Origin: a virus
Direction: 5' to 3' (one strand)
Virus record (IMG/VR): IMGVR_UViG_3300043430_000039
Coordinates: 1 to 20,473 of that record
DNA: 20,473 nt
In this document: in pieces, positions 7,569 through 14,229 of the stretch
Position numbering within the stretch: the first letter of the stretch is position 1
Layout of the letters: each line of letters starts with the position of its first letter
The notes under the pieces: generated by a model
Seen by the model: only the letters and a program-made list of their open reading frames with translations
Database searches by the model: none
Told to the model about the DNA's origin: nothing
Position numbers and translations under genes: made by a program

Positions 7569-9659
7569 TTAGCTATCCCAAGCTACTGCGTCTGGCGGCA
7601 GAGTATAAATAAACGGCTCGCGCCCCATGTTAAGGCTGACAGCGCCGTAGCCTATATAGTTGGATATTGCTGGGTACAGATTGCCTGCGACACCGGTAGC
7701 ATACGCTACCCCCTGCGACACGCCATTCTTTATGAACTCTACCGAGCCGGCAGTGAAGTCGACTAGCACCCCGAGCACGTCATTGGCCCCGTATACGGTC
7801 CCGTATGCGGCGGTAGCGCCTGCGTTGAGTTTACGGGCATCCGATATATACCCCCACCCGCCAGACGCTACCCCTATCATCGTCAGCGGGTGCGCTGCAT
7901 TCAATACCCCTACCATCGCCCCTCCGGCATACATAGCAGACGGCATGGTGATCTCGAAATAGCGTACCCCGCTGTTGCGAGTAGTGATTGCGCGGATCGA
8001 CTGCCACGAATTTTGTTGTGGGTAACTCGCCAGATAGCTTAATTGACTGACGCGCCAGTTATCCCCTTTAGCCGTAGCGTCCCAGCCTGCTACTACTGGT
8101 GGGGCGTACTCCGCGTCACCATATGCCGCCGTATGCGCCGGTTGCGGGTATGTAAAGTCCCCACCACGTAAGCGTATGGTCCCTCGGCCGTTTTGGAGGC
8201 ATGAGATCGTCGGGAACTGACGCTGAGACGAACTATTAGTACGCGCGAAAACGAGCACGCCATTGATGTATATGCGGCATTCTTTTATATCCGCATCCAG
8301 TACGAACCCCAACACATCGCCGACAACGATAGGCGGTACGGAGAGCGTAGTGTTGGCGCCATCTATGTAGACTATAGGGGCGCTACCGGCGCGCGCCCAG
8401 ATACCGGTCGAACCGGAGGTTGTTCCGGCATAGTTGCCTGTGGGGAGGTTGGTGGCTGACACACCAGCTATCAGCGAATTACCTGTGTTACTCTCTACCA
8501 GAACCTCCCAGTACCAACGGCCGGTATTTTTACTGTGCGTGAGGCGCGCGCTACCCCAGTTCGCAGCAGTCCCTGCCACCGTCATGTCACCATTACTGAG
8601 GACAGTATTGCCTTCTTTATCCTCCGCATTAAACCGCATCGCGCTATTCCATCGTCCGGCGATACGCGACATCTGTAGCGCCGATAGTGGGTAGTCGAAG
8701 ATAGCGACTTCATCCAGCGTACATTCCGCCGAGTAGGCGTTAACCCCTTCAGCAGCATTGAATAACGTGATAGATGCTTGCGTAGGCCACGCAGGGGGCG
8801 TAGCTGGCGTTCGGGTAGCTGTCACCGCGCCGTCGAAATACATCTTCTGAGTGTTGGTGCCTGCATCGTATGTAACCCCGCACAAATGCCACCTGTCGTC
8901 CCGTACAGTAGGGGCACCGACTGCCTGATATACGTCGCTCGACCATGGTTGCGCCACAACCTCGAAACCGCTGATGCCGTGCATGATGAAACTTAGTATG
9001 GGCTTGTCAGCGGCCCCGGCCCCGTAGTCGCGCCACTCAAGCCATTTCTGGTAGTACGCGTTTGTGTCTGGCTTAACGAGGAAGACGACCGAGAAACCGC
9101 TCGCTCCGGGTACAAGGCCCGTGACCTTACCCGTCGACATATACTCGTTCGTACCGACAGTTCCATGGCGAATGGCCGTGTCACCAGCGATAAAAAGCCC
9201 TGATGATTGTGCGTAGGTGAACGTGCCGGAACTGACGGCCATGTCGGCGAAGTTCTGTTCGTCGTTCGGCGCCCCCGTCGCTTCGCTGAGCCGCCAGTAC
9301 GCCAGCGGCGTCAAATTTTTGATGGTCGCTTCGTACGAAGTGAACTCTACTTTCGCAGACCCGGAGACATCGGTAGTACTCCCTATAGTCTCGACCGTCC
9401 GTGTCAAGCTGGTGACCGGAGTCAGGTAATCGAACACGATAGCGTTATACTGTACCCCGCCGATCGGGTCGAAGGCTACGACGAAGTAGTTGGCGGTCAG
9501 TGTCTCGTCGAGTCCGGAGAACAAGAAGTTACCGTAGACCCCGGTAACCTCCGACGACAGTAACGAGCCTGTCGGGCGGTCGTATAGACGGACAGTACAT
9601 GATGGCACCGGTGTCGCGCCTTCCAACACGACGCCGGCGATCTTTCCGTTCGTAGGCAT
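7569..9659 (-). CDS. Candidate receptor-binding tail protein: CarboxypepD_reg-like, LamG-like and two SPRY-like domains, 696 aa
   Basis: The start at 9659 (MPTNGKIAGVV) is chosen because a run of six G lies 5 bases upstream; an in-frame TTG six codons earlier has no such site. Domains in order: residues about 4-85 look like a carboxypeptidase-regulatory-like beta sandwich (GKIAGVVLEGATPVPSCTV, then VYGNFLFSGL). Residues about 115-337 look like a concanavalin A/LamG lectin fold (PLAYWRLSE, DRWHLCGVTYD, KMYFDG, LDEVAIFDYPLS). Residues about 340-515 and 525-696 each look like a SPRY domain (GRWYWEV and VRYFEI, with internal GDVLGFVLD and NDVLGVLVD). SPRY-like and LamG-like modules in phage tail proteins bind surface ligands, so host recognition is likely. 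The gene starts right after a terminator and is followed one base later by the giant repeat gene. Confidence 0.88.
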   Translation of the reverse strand: MPTNGKIAGVVLEGATPVPSCTVRLYDRPTGSLLSSEVTGVYGNFLFSGLDETLTANYFVVAFDPIGGVQYNAIVFDYLTPVTSLTRTVETIGSTTDVSGSAKVEFTSYEATIKNLTPLAYWRLSEATGAPNDEQNFADMAVSSGTFTYAQSSGLFIAGDTAIRHGTVGTNEYMSTGKVTGLVPGASGFSVVFLVKPDTNAYYQKWLEWRDYGAGAADKPILSFIMHGISGFEVVAQPWSSDVYQAVGAPTVRDDRWHLCGVTYDAGTNTQKMYFDGAVTATRTPATPPAWPTQASITLFNAAEGVNAYSAECTLDEVAIFDYPLSALQMSRIAGRWNSAMRFNAEDKEGNTVLSNGDMTVAGTAANWGSARLTHSKNTGRWYWEVLVESNTGNSLIAGVSATNLPTGNYAGTTSGSTGIWARAGSAPIVYIDGANTTLSVPPIVVGDVLGFVLDADIKECRIYINGVLVFARTNSSSQRQFPTISCLQNGRGTIRLRGGDFTYPQPAHTAAYGDAEYAPPVVAGWDATAKGDNWRVSQLSYLASYPQQNSWQSIRAITTRNSGVRYFEITMPSAMYAGGAMVGVLNAAHPLTMIGVASGGWGYISDARKLNAGATAAYGTVYGANDVLGVLVDFTAGSVEFIKNGVSQGVAYATGVAGNLYPAISNYIGYGAVSLNMGREPFIYTLPPDAVAWDS

Positions 9660-9664
9660 AGCTA

Positions 9665-9670
9665 CCCCCC
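9665..9670 (-). promoter_or_regulatory. Ribosome binding site of the lectin-like tail gene, abutting a terminator
   Basis: On the minus strand six G residues lie 5 bases before the ATG at 9659. The site directly touches the U-tract of the upstream terminator. Transcripts reading through would carry a hairpin immediately before the site, which could affect initiation. Confidence 0.6.
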
Positions 9671-9708
9671 AAAACAAAACGCCTCGCCCCGGTGCGGGTG
9701 CGAGGCGT
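9671..9708 (-). terminator. Rho-independent terminator after the 136-aa gene
   Basis: ACGCCTCGC (9679-9687) and GCGAGGCGT (9700-9708) form a perfect 9-bp stem with a GC-rich loop, followed on the minus strand by TTTTGTTTT. It lies about 60 bases after the stop of the 136-residue gene and just before the ribosome site of the next gene. The bases between (9709-9770) hold nothing else I can recognise. Confidence 0.85.
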
Positions 9709-9770
9709 CGATTTGACGTAAGTTGTTGATTGTTAATGATTAGACATCAACGTGACCTGCGATAATGGCT

Positions 9771-10181
9771 TTACACTTTAAATATTTTGTTGGGACCGTT
9801 GTCCCACGTCACGATAATATCGCCGCCGTTCGGGGTGATCGGTAGGCCGGTACCCGTATCGATGAAGGCGATCAACGGGCTAGAGGCTTCATCGGCACCC
9901 TCTTTATAGATAACGATGGCCTCGATGGATGGGCCGCTGACGGAGGGGAATGTCACGTCGCGCCCGTTAGCGGCCCCGCCCGACGTCTCTTTGTCGACGA
10001 GCGTAACGGGCGCCGAGGAGATGCGCGCCGCCGGGCCGATATCTGCCAGATTGGCGTGGGTGCCGAAGCTAGGGGTGTACGAACCGGTATCGACCAGAAT
10101 CACCTTGATGGTGTCGGTCATCCAGTTGATCTCGCCTTTCAGAAAACGTTCGCGTGCGCTGTCATAAAGCGTATTAGCCAT
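9771..10181 (-). CDS. Small conserved phage virion protein, 136 aa
   Basis: The ATG at 10181 follows GAGGAG with a 6-base spacer. The protein starts MANTLYDSARERFLKGEINW and continues with TDTIKVILVDTGSYTPSF. It ends in a beta-rich part, TPNGGDIIVTWDNGPNKIF. This matches, from memory, a well-spread family of small phage structural proteins with a K-G-x-I/H then D-T-x-K-V-x-L pattern. The 139-residue protein at 15529-15948 has the same general layout, so the two are probably distant relatives. There is no signal peptide or membrane segment. It is the only gene in its transcription unit, enclosed by terminators at 10260-10296 and 9671-9708, which fits a separately controlled and perhaps abundant particle component. 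The exact role (decoration, tail or fibre part) is unknown. Confidence 0.88.
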   Translation of the reverse strand: MANTLYDSARERFLKGEINWMTDTIKVILVDTGSYTPSFGTHANLADIGPAARISSAPVTLVDKETSGGAANGRDVTFPSVSGPSIEAIVIYKEGADEASSPLIAFIDTGTGLPITPNGGDIIVTWDNGPNKIFKV

Positions 10182-10206
10182 GTCGGGCTCCTCTATTAGT
10201 GAGTCC

Positions 10207-10237
10207 GCAGCGGCGCTGCTTCGTTCTCAGATCGAAG
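10207..10237 (-). other. Two small hairpins in the leader of the 136-aa gene
   Basis: CTTCG (10219-10223) pairs with CGAAG (10233-10237) around a 9-base loop, and GCAGC (10207-10211) pairs with GCTGC (10215-10219) around 3 bases. The two share one base, so they would compete or stack. They lie between the terminator and the ribosome site. The function is unknown; they could stabilise the message or tune initiation. Confidence 0.4.
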
Positions 10238-10243
10238 TTAGAT
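10229..10243 (-). promoter_or_regulatory. 15-base leader element shared with the capsid gene leader
   Basis: On the minus strand this reads ATCTAACTTCGATCT. The capsid leader has ATCTATCTTCGCTCT at 19042-19056, identical at 13 of 15 positions. Both copies begin about 15 bases after a terminator U-tract and precede a gene that seems to need its own promoter. It may be part of a phage promoter or a leader RNA element; only these two copies were noticed. Confidence 0.4.
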
Positions 10244-10259
10244 TGGCGGATCGTAGCAT

Positions 10260-10296
10260 AAAAAAGAGCGGCCAGTACAGGGTAATACTGGCCGCT
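10260..10296 (-). terminator. Rho-independent terminator after the lysis cassette
   Basis: AGCGGCCAGTA (10267-10277) and TACTGGCCGCT (10286-10296) form a perfect 11-bp stem with an 8-base loop. On the minus strand it is followed by C and six T. It closes the transcript that ends with the holin gene. Confidence 0.92.
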
Positions 10297-10315
10297 CCGG
10301 ACGGTCGGGGGTTTT

Positions 10316-10330
10316 GCGGGGCAGCCCCGC
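10316..10330 (-). other. GC-rich hairpin between holin stop and terminator
   Basis: GCGGGG and CCCCGC flank a 3-base loop. A further CCCC-AACT-GGGG hairpin lies just upstream on the minus strand (about 10341-10352). Neither has a T-tract, so they probably protect the 3' end or assist the terminator at 10260-10296. The rest of 10297-10361 holds nothing else I can recognise. Confidence 0.4.
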
Positions 10331-10361
10331 TGGCGGCCCACCCCCAACTGGGGCCGGCCTC

Positions 10362-10907
10362 TTAAACCTTCATGCCGGGCGGGCGTAGGGCAGGGGCCGG
10401 GCGTGACCCGAACCACCACCCCACACAAACCTCCGTCATGAAGAATACCCACTGCACTGACTGCGACAGCAGCACGTGCATCTGATCCGTCGAGAATGAC
10501 AGCTGGTAGATGAAGAACCCGTAATACAGGATGACAGCGACCATAAAGAGCGAGGCGAAACCATATAGCGCAGTGGCCATCGGGCGGATCAAGCCGCGCA
10601 GGGCGTCGACGCGACCCCCGCCGTACGTCGCCTTGTCGTTACCGTAGCTCTCCGTCATGGTTTTGTACGCAACCTCGGTAAGGCGCTGGGCGCCTTCCTC
10701 CTGCACCACCTGTAGTTTCTGCCCGGCCTCAGCGATCATGAACTCGCGCTCTTTATCCATCCGCAGCAGCTCGTGCGCTTGTAGCGACTCCTGCAGGGCA
10801 AGTTCCTTGTCTTTCAGGCGCAGGTCGAAGAAGCGGTTCATCACCCCGCCTGCCCAACCCAGCAACGCCCCCAGACCGGGGGCTGCCAATAGTGCCGTGA
10901 AACTCAT
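10362..10907 (-). CDS. Three-helix holin-like membrane protein, 181 aa
   Basis: The ATG at 10907 overlaps the stop of the DUF5675 gene (ATGA) and follows GAGGGG at 8 bases. A short N-terminal hydrophobic segment (about residues 4-23) is followed by a long charged helical or coiled region (about 28-90). Two strong membrane segments come next, at about 112-135 (FASLFMVAVILYYGFFIYQL) and 148-167. The C-terminal part, with R-P near residue 108 and W-W-F-G-S-R at 164-169, resembles the GTA-type 3TM holin families. Such proteins make holes in the inner membrane at the end of infection or help release lysin. Its place next to a candidate lysin and just before a terminator supports a lysis role. An inner-membrane structural function is less likely. 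The family match is from pattern memory. Confidence 0.8.
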   Translation of the reverse strand: MSFTALLAAPGLGALLGWAGGVMNRFFDLRLKDKELALQESLQAHELLRMDKEREFMIAEAGQKLQVVQEEGAQRLTEVAYKTMTESYGNDKATYGGGRVDALRGLIRPMATALYGFASLFMVAVILYYGFFIYQLSFSTDQMHVLLSQSVQWVFFMTEVCVGWWFGSRPAPALRPPGMKV

Positions 10908-11326
10908 GATGTGACCCCCTCGATCGTTAACGTGAAACTCGCCCCGCCCAGTTTGGCCATGAACGCGCGTACCGTAGGGCGGCTCAGAAGGATTGCACGT
11001 TGCCCGTCTATGGCACCGTAGTATTTGCCAAGCAGGATGCAGCCCTGAACGTGTGTTTTCAGTCCTTTGTCGATATCCCCGGCAAAATTTCCGGCGTGGA
11101 TCAGGACATGCGTGCGCGGATCGGTGTTACGCAGGGTGTACACCCGCCCGAATTTCGGGCTGGATACCATCTCGCACAAGTAGCTTCCGGGAGGCACGCA
11201 CGAACGCTGGCGCGCGTTATCCCGCCACGGCAGTTCCAGCGTTTTGCAAGTAAAGCCTTCCGCCATGAGGCACCCCTCGGTACCTGTGTCGGTCTGGTAT
11301 AGGCGTTTGATCAGCGCCTGCTTCAT
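10904..11326 (-). CDS. DUF5675 family protein, candidate phage lysin, 140 aa
   Basis: The start at 11326 is chosen because its ATG overlaps the previous stop (ATGA) and the domain begins there (MKQALIKRLYQTDTGTEG); the frame stays open upstream but only in antisense-like sequence. Conserved-looking blocks are KTLELPWRDN (28-37), SCVPPGSY (42-49), SPKFGRVYTLRNTDPR (56-71), LIHAGNFAGD (75-84) and GCILLG (95-100). This is the pattern of DUF5675 (PF18925), a phage family without a settled function. His77 in IHAGN and Cys96 in GCILLG recall the His and Gly-Cys motif of YkuD L,D-transpeptidases. A cell-wall enzyme is therefore plausible, and it sits between two membrane proteins in what looks like a lysis cassette. 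There is no signal peptide, so it would need the holin for release. Confidence 0.82.
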   Translation of the reverse strand: MKQALIKRLYQTDTGTEGCLMAEGFTCKTLELPWRDNARQRSCVPPGSYLCEMVSSPKFGRVYTLRNTDPRTHVLIHAGNFAGDIDKGLKTHVQGCILLGKYYGAIDGQRAILLSRPTVRAFMAKLGGASFTLTIEGVTS

Positions 11327-11781
11327 AGCGGTGCTTCTTTCTGGCGGTATAGATGATCGATGCGCTGCTTCAGCGTCTCCAACTCGTGCTGCTGGCGAAT
11401 GGCTGTGTCGTGAGCTTCGATGTAAGTGGACGCGAAACTCTTTACTGATTCGGCCACATACCCAAGCAGCGCGATGACTACCAGACCGCCGCCGCCCACA
11501 GTGAACATCCACTTACGTACTACGTCGATGCGTTCGTGTATGTTCTTGTTGGCGTGGATGCGATTAGCTTCCTCAGCCTCCAGATTAGTCTCCAGCTTCG
11601 TGACGGCAGTGTTCACCCGTAGCTCCATCTGCTGTGTGTAGTTCCGGTGGTTGTCGGCCTCCACCTGCATCACGGCTACAGTCTTCGTCATGTCCAGCAG
11701 CATGTCGACCTTGCCCGCCAAACTGGTGATGGCTTCATTTATGTGTACGAGCTGTACGCGGGTGGATTCTTGTGTCGTCAT
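11323..11781 (-). CDS. Coiled-coil protein with one membrane segment, probable lysis accessory or holin, 152 aa
   Basis: The start at 11781 (MTTQESTRVQL) is preferred because GAGGG lies just before it; an ATG at 11817 would add 12 residues but has a weak site. Residues about 5-90 are charged and helical with heptad-like spacing (INEAITSLAGKVDMLLD, then VNTAVTKLETNLEAEEANR). One membrane segment follows at about 91-112 (WMFTVGGGGLVVIALLGYVA). The C-terminal tail (about 113-152) is again helical and charged, ending near the stop that overlaps the DUF5675 gene. This layout resembles XhlA-type or other single-pass phage lysis proteins. It could be a holin, an antiholin or a spanin-like part; I see no lipobox and no separate outer-membrane spanin gene. 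It opens the lysis cassette. Confidence 0.75.
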   Translation of the reverse strand: MTTQESTRVQLVHINEAITSLAGKVDMLLDMTKTVAVMQVEADNHRNYTQQMELRVNTAVTKLETNLEAEEANRIHANKNIHERIDVVRKWMFTVGGGGLVVIALLGYVAESVKSFASTYIEAHDTAIRQQHELETLKQRIDHLYRQKEAPL

Positions 11782-11835
11782 GGCGCCCTCTACAGACTGT
11801 TCTTCTATGTATGGCATCGTCTACCCGATGGAACT

Positions 11836-13431
11836 TCAGAGCTGGACAAGCACGGCCTGTCCACCCCCGAGAGTAATGTGTTCCGGCCCCTCTACGGTCA
11901 GTACGATCTGTTCTGCCCGCCCGCCGCGTATCTGGACCTGCTCTGCCTGCGCACCTACTGTGATAAGTTCTGTCCGCCCGCCGCGTATCTGGACCTGTTC
12001 TACCTGCGCACCCACTGTGATAAGTTCTGGCGGCGCTCTGGCTGGCGGTCGCGAAGCGACTGCCGCCAGTATGCCGACTACCGCCGGTACGGCTATACCT
12101 GATACAGCCGTTTGCGCAGACGCAAACAGTGTCGGCGCAGAGGCTAAGGCTATCACGCCGGAGGTGGCGAGCACCGTACTGGCCTCTGCTGCACAGGTTA
12201 TCGCCCCGCCGGTAGTCGTCGCAGCCGTGCCGGGCAGACTGACTGCTGCGGCGGCGCCGGCGATAAGGGTGCCGACGTCAGCCTGCGCGTACGCACCGGT
12301 AACGGCGTATAGGGCGGTCAATGTGACAGCCGGTGCCTGTGCCCAAGTGTGCGCCTCAGCCCCTGCTACCACTACCGCCGCGCCGCCTGAAGCAAGCACC
12401 GCGCCGACTGCCGTCGCTACCGCCGCGCCTGTGACCGCTGCGCTACCGCCGGTGCCGGTCGATACCGATATTGACCCGGCAGCTGCCGTCGTACCTACGC
12501 CCGCGATGACAGCGACGCCGGCCGCCGTCGCAGCCACATCCCCCGCCATAGCCGCTGCGCTGTCGCCAGTGAGTTGTACCAGCCCTGAAACCGCACCGAC
12601 CGCGCTGATCGCGCCGATCGAGATCGGGCTGACTGCGCCTGATAGCGTGGTGTTGCTGTCAGCATGCGCGCTTATCGCTCCGGCACCGGTCTGAGCGCTA
12701 GCGCCGGTGAGCTGCGCCAGCCCCGACCCCGCACCACTCGCGCTGACGGCCCCCGCTGTAGACAGTGCCGCTGCGCCTGATAACGTGGTGTTACTGTCAG
12801 CATGCGCGCTTATTGCTCCGGCGCCTGTCAGGGCGCTGGTGCTGGGGAGCTGTACCAGCCCTGAACCTGCGCCGACCGCGCTTATTGCTCCGGCACCGGT
12901 CTGGACGCTGGCACCGGTGAGCTGTGCCAGCCCTGAACCTGCGCCGACCGCGCTTATTGCTCCGGCTGTAGATAGTGCCTCTGCGCCCGTAATGGCAGCG
13001 TCGCCAGCGGCTATTGCAGTGATGTCGCCTGTCAGGGCGGCTGTATCAGCACCCGTAATGGCAGCGTCGCCGCCGGCATGCGCACTGACAGCGCCGACAG
13101 CAGACATCGCCATTGTGCCCGAGGTCGAAACATCCCCCGCAGCTACGCCGGCAATGCCCCCCGCTGTGGCAGCGAGTAGAACGCCCGCCACTGCGGCAGT
13201 GCCGCCACTAGCGCTACTGGCCGTGACGATACCGGCAGCGCTGTTTGCAGCAGCACCGGTGAGCAGCGTGCTCGCACCGGCCAGCGCGCTGATCGCGCCG
13301 TGCGCCGATGAGGTCGAAACGCCTGTCACAACAGCTGTGGCGTCCCCCCCAACCGCCGGCGTATCCGCCAGCGGCAGACTACCAAGCTCTTCGGCCGCGC
13401 CGTCAAACCAGAAGGCTTGTGAGCGCCACAT
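11836..13431 (-). CDS. Ala/Gly/Ser/Thr-rich repeat protein, probable fibre or adhesin, 531 aa
   Basis: The ATG at 13431 follows GGAG and lies one base after the previous stop. A short unique head, MWRSQAFWFDGAAEELG, is followed from about residue 28 to 455 by repeats of roughly 12-24 residues with the pattern G-A/D-x-x-x-x-G-A-x-x-x-x-x-G-A-I-S-A. Some are nearly identical in DNA (12847-12893 and 12919-12965). After a Pro/Arg linker (RPPARAPPE) the C-terminus holds two 19-residue copies of ELITVGAQxEQVQIRGGRx and a diverged third. Regular small-residue repeats suggest a beta-solenoid or stacked-strand shaft. Similar V-T-G-x-x-A-x-G-x-I/V repeats occur in phage tail proteins. The opposite strand is also open here, a by-product of GCN-rich codons. 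A slender fibre or surface decoration is the best inference. Confidence 0.82.
   Translation of the reverse strand: MWRSQAFWFDGAAEELGSLPLADTPAVGGDATAVVTGVSTSSAHGAISALAGASTLLTGAAANSAAGIVTASSASGGTAAVAGVLLAATAGGIAGVAAGDVSTSGTMAMSAVGAVSAHAGGDAAITGADTAALTGDITAIAAGDAAITGAEALSTAGAISAVGAGSGLAQLTGASVQTGAGAISAVGAGSGLVQLPSTSALTGAGAISAHADSNTTLSGAAALSTAGAVSASGAGSGLAQLTGASAQTGAGAISAHADSNTTLSGAVSPISIGAISAVGAVSGLVQLTGDSAAAMAGDVAATAAGVAVIAGVGTTAAAGSISVSTGTGGSAAVTGAAVATAVGAVLASGGAAVVVAGAEAHTWAQAPAVTLTALYAVTGAYAQADVGTLIAGAAAAVSLPGTAATTTGGAITCAAEASTVLATSGVIALASAPTLFASAQTAVSGIAVPAVVGILAAVASRPPARAPPELITVGAQVEQVQIRGGRTELITVGAQAEQVQIRGGRAEQIVLTVEGPEHITLGGGQAVLVQL
11911..12024 (-). repeat. Two tandem 57-base repeats near the 3' end of the 531-aa gene
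   Basis: Copies at 11911-11967 and 11968-12024 differ at about 4 positions and encode 19 residues each (ELITVGAQ then EQVQIRGGR). The unit is a whole number of codons, so gain or loss of copies keeps the frame. Confidence 0.85.
12635..12965 (-). repeat. Near-identical internal repeats in the 531-aa gene
   Basis: A 47-base segment at 12847-12893 recurs at 12919-12965 with one mismatch, 72 bases apart. A second block starting at 12635 recurs at 12773, 138 bases apart, over about 50 bases with a few mismatches. Both offsets are multiples of three, so recombination between copies would change protein length without a frameshift. Confidence 0.8.
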
Positions 13432-13432
13432 A

Positions 13433-14227
13433 TCAGGCTCCGATCAGTTTTGTGGCACCGTACTGCTGCGTACTGCTGTTGCCGCCGAAGCTCAGAAACT
13501 CAATACAGGCGTCGTTATGGACTTGAAACAAGCCACCATACAACGCCGCCATTGCTTCGCCCCATTGCGCGCCGCCGTGCATCATGTTTCCATGCGCCCA
13601 GCCGAGCGGCTTGAACAGTGTTACCCCGACGTTGCCGGCTACAGCTGTACTCCCGGCAAACGTCACACCTTCCACGCTACGCACGCCTGTATCACCGTCT
13701 TGCAGAGGTAGGATGTATCGGCGGCCTACTGGCGCGCTCGCTGGCCAGACAACAACCTTCGTCACGCGACCGGCAGTCCCGTCTTGATTGGTGTAACGTG
13801 CGGTGACGGTTGTGGCGGTGCCGCCTGTCGCTGTGTAGACGTCCAGCGCCAGCATGACGCCGATGCCATCTGTGTATCGGGGTAGTGCCGCCGTTGGCAG
13901 GTTAGTCGTCTGCTCTGTGGTGATATTGGCGACCAGCCCGCCGCTATGTACCAGCCGGTCGGTAATCATGGGCAGGCCGAGAAACATCTGAGCGTTAGTC
14001 TGGTGTCCGAGCGTTGTCACTTGCAGAAACTGGTCGCCGGCATCCGGTATTTCCGGAATCTGCGCCCCTGTGGTGGCTTTCGTAAGCGCAACGCTGGCGG
14101 TAGGCGCTACGCCACTATTAGCCGTCCACGTACCGTATTGCGCATACCTGCCGGACAGGTTGGGAAAACGGCCCGGAGTTGTATCTCGCAGCTTCTGCAA
14201 GTATTGGTCAAACGAGGTGAGCGCCAT
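13433..14227 (-). CDS. Virion protein, second member of tandem paralogous pair, 264 aa
   Basis: The ATG at 14227 follows GAGG at 7 bases and lies two bases after the previous stop. The protein starts MALTSFDQYLQKLRDTTPGR. The second half shares with its upstream neighbour the series YTNQDGTAGR-x-TK, then LPLQDGDTGV-x-SV-x-x-VT, then AGN-x-x-V-x-L-x-KPL. The two genes are therefore duplicates with diverged N-termini. I know this YTNQDG pattern from uncharacterised structural proteins of several tailed phages. There is no signal peptide, membrane segment or catalytic motif. Position after the head and adaptor genes and before the fibre-like repeat gene suggests a tail or capsid-surface part. 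Two related copies could form alternating positions in one ring or two different layers. Confidence 0.85.
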   Translation of the reverse strand: MALTSFDQYLQKLRDTTPGRFPNLSGRYAQYGTWTANSGVAPTASVALTKATTGAQIPEIPDAGDQFLQVTTLGHQTNAQMFLGLPMITDRLVHSGGLVANITTEQTTNLPTAALPRYTDGIGVMLALDVYTATGGTATTVTARYTNQDGTAGRVTKVVVWPASAPVGRRYILPLQDGDTGVRSVEGVTFAGSTAVAGNVGVTLFKPLGWAHGNMMHGGAQWGEAMAALYGGLFQVHNDACIEFLSFGGNSSTQQYGATKLIGA

Positions 14228-14229
14228 GA

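Noticed and set aside
2498-9659. Diversity-generating retroelement acting on the SPRY/LamG-like tail protein
   Set aside because: No reverse transcriptase, no template repeat and no A-rich variable repeat were seen near the 3' end of the gene.
10188-10206. T7-promoter-like stretch GACTCACTAATAGAGGAG before the 136-aa gene
   Set aside because: The GACTCACTA core matches the T7 promoter, but the rest is shifted and the A-rich upstream part is missing. Related GACTCAC words occur inside coding sequence, and no single-subunit polymerase gene is visible in the window.
10904-11512. 202-residue version of the DUF5675 protein
   Set aside because: The extra N-terminal part is His/Arg/Ser-rich and lies out of frame within the upstream coiled-coil gene. 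The ATGA junction and start of the family pattern point to 11326.
11911-12024. Short tandem repeats considered as a CRISPR array
   Set aside because: The copies are adjacent with no unique spacers, are multiples of three and encode a conserved 19-residue module.
11651-13711. Long plus-strand open frames opposite the Ala/Gly repeat gene (about 347 and 334 residues)
   Set aside because: They are mirror images of GCN-rich repeats on the minus strand. They have low-complexity Ala/Pro/Val content, no family pattern, and would be the only plus-strand genes in a fully minus-strand module.
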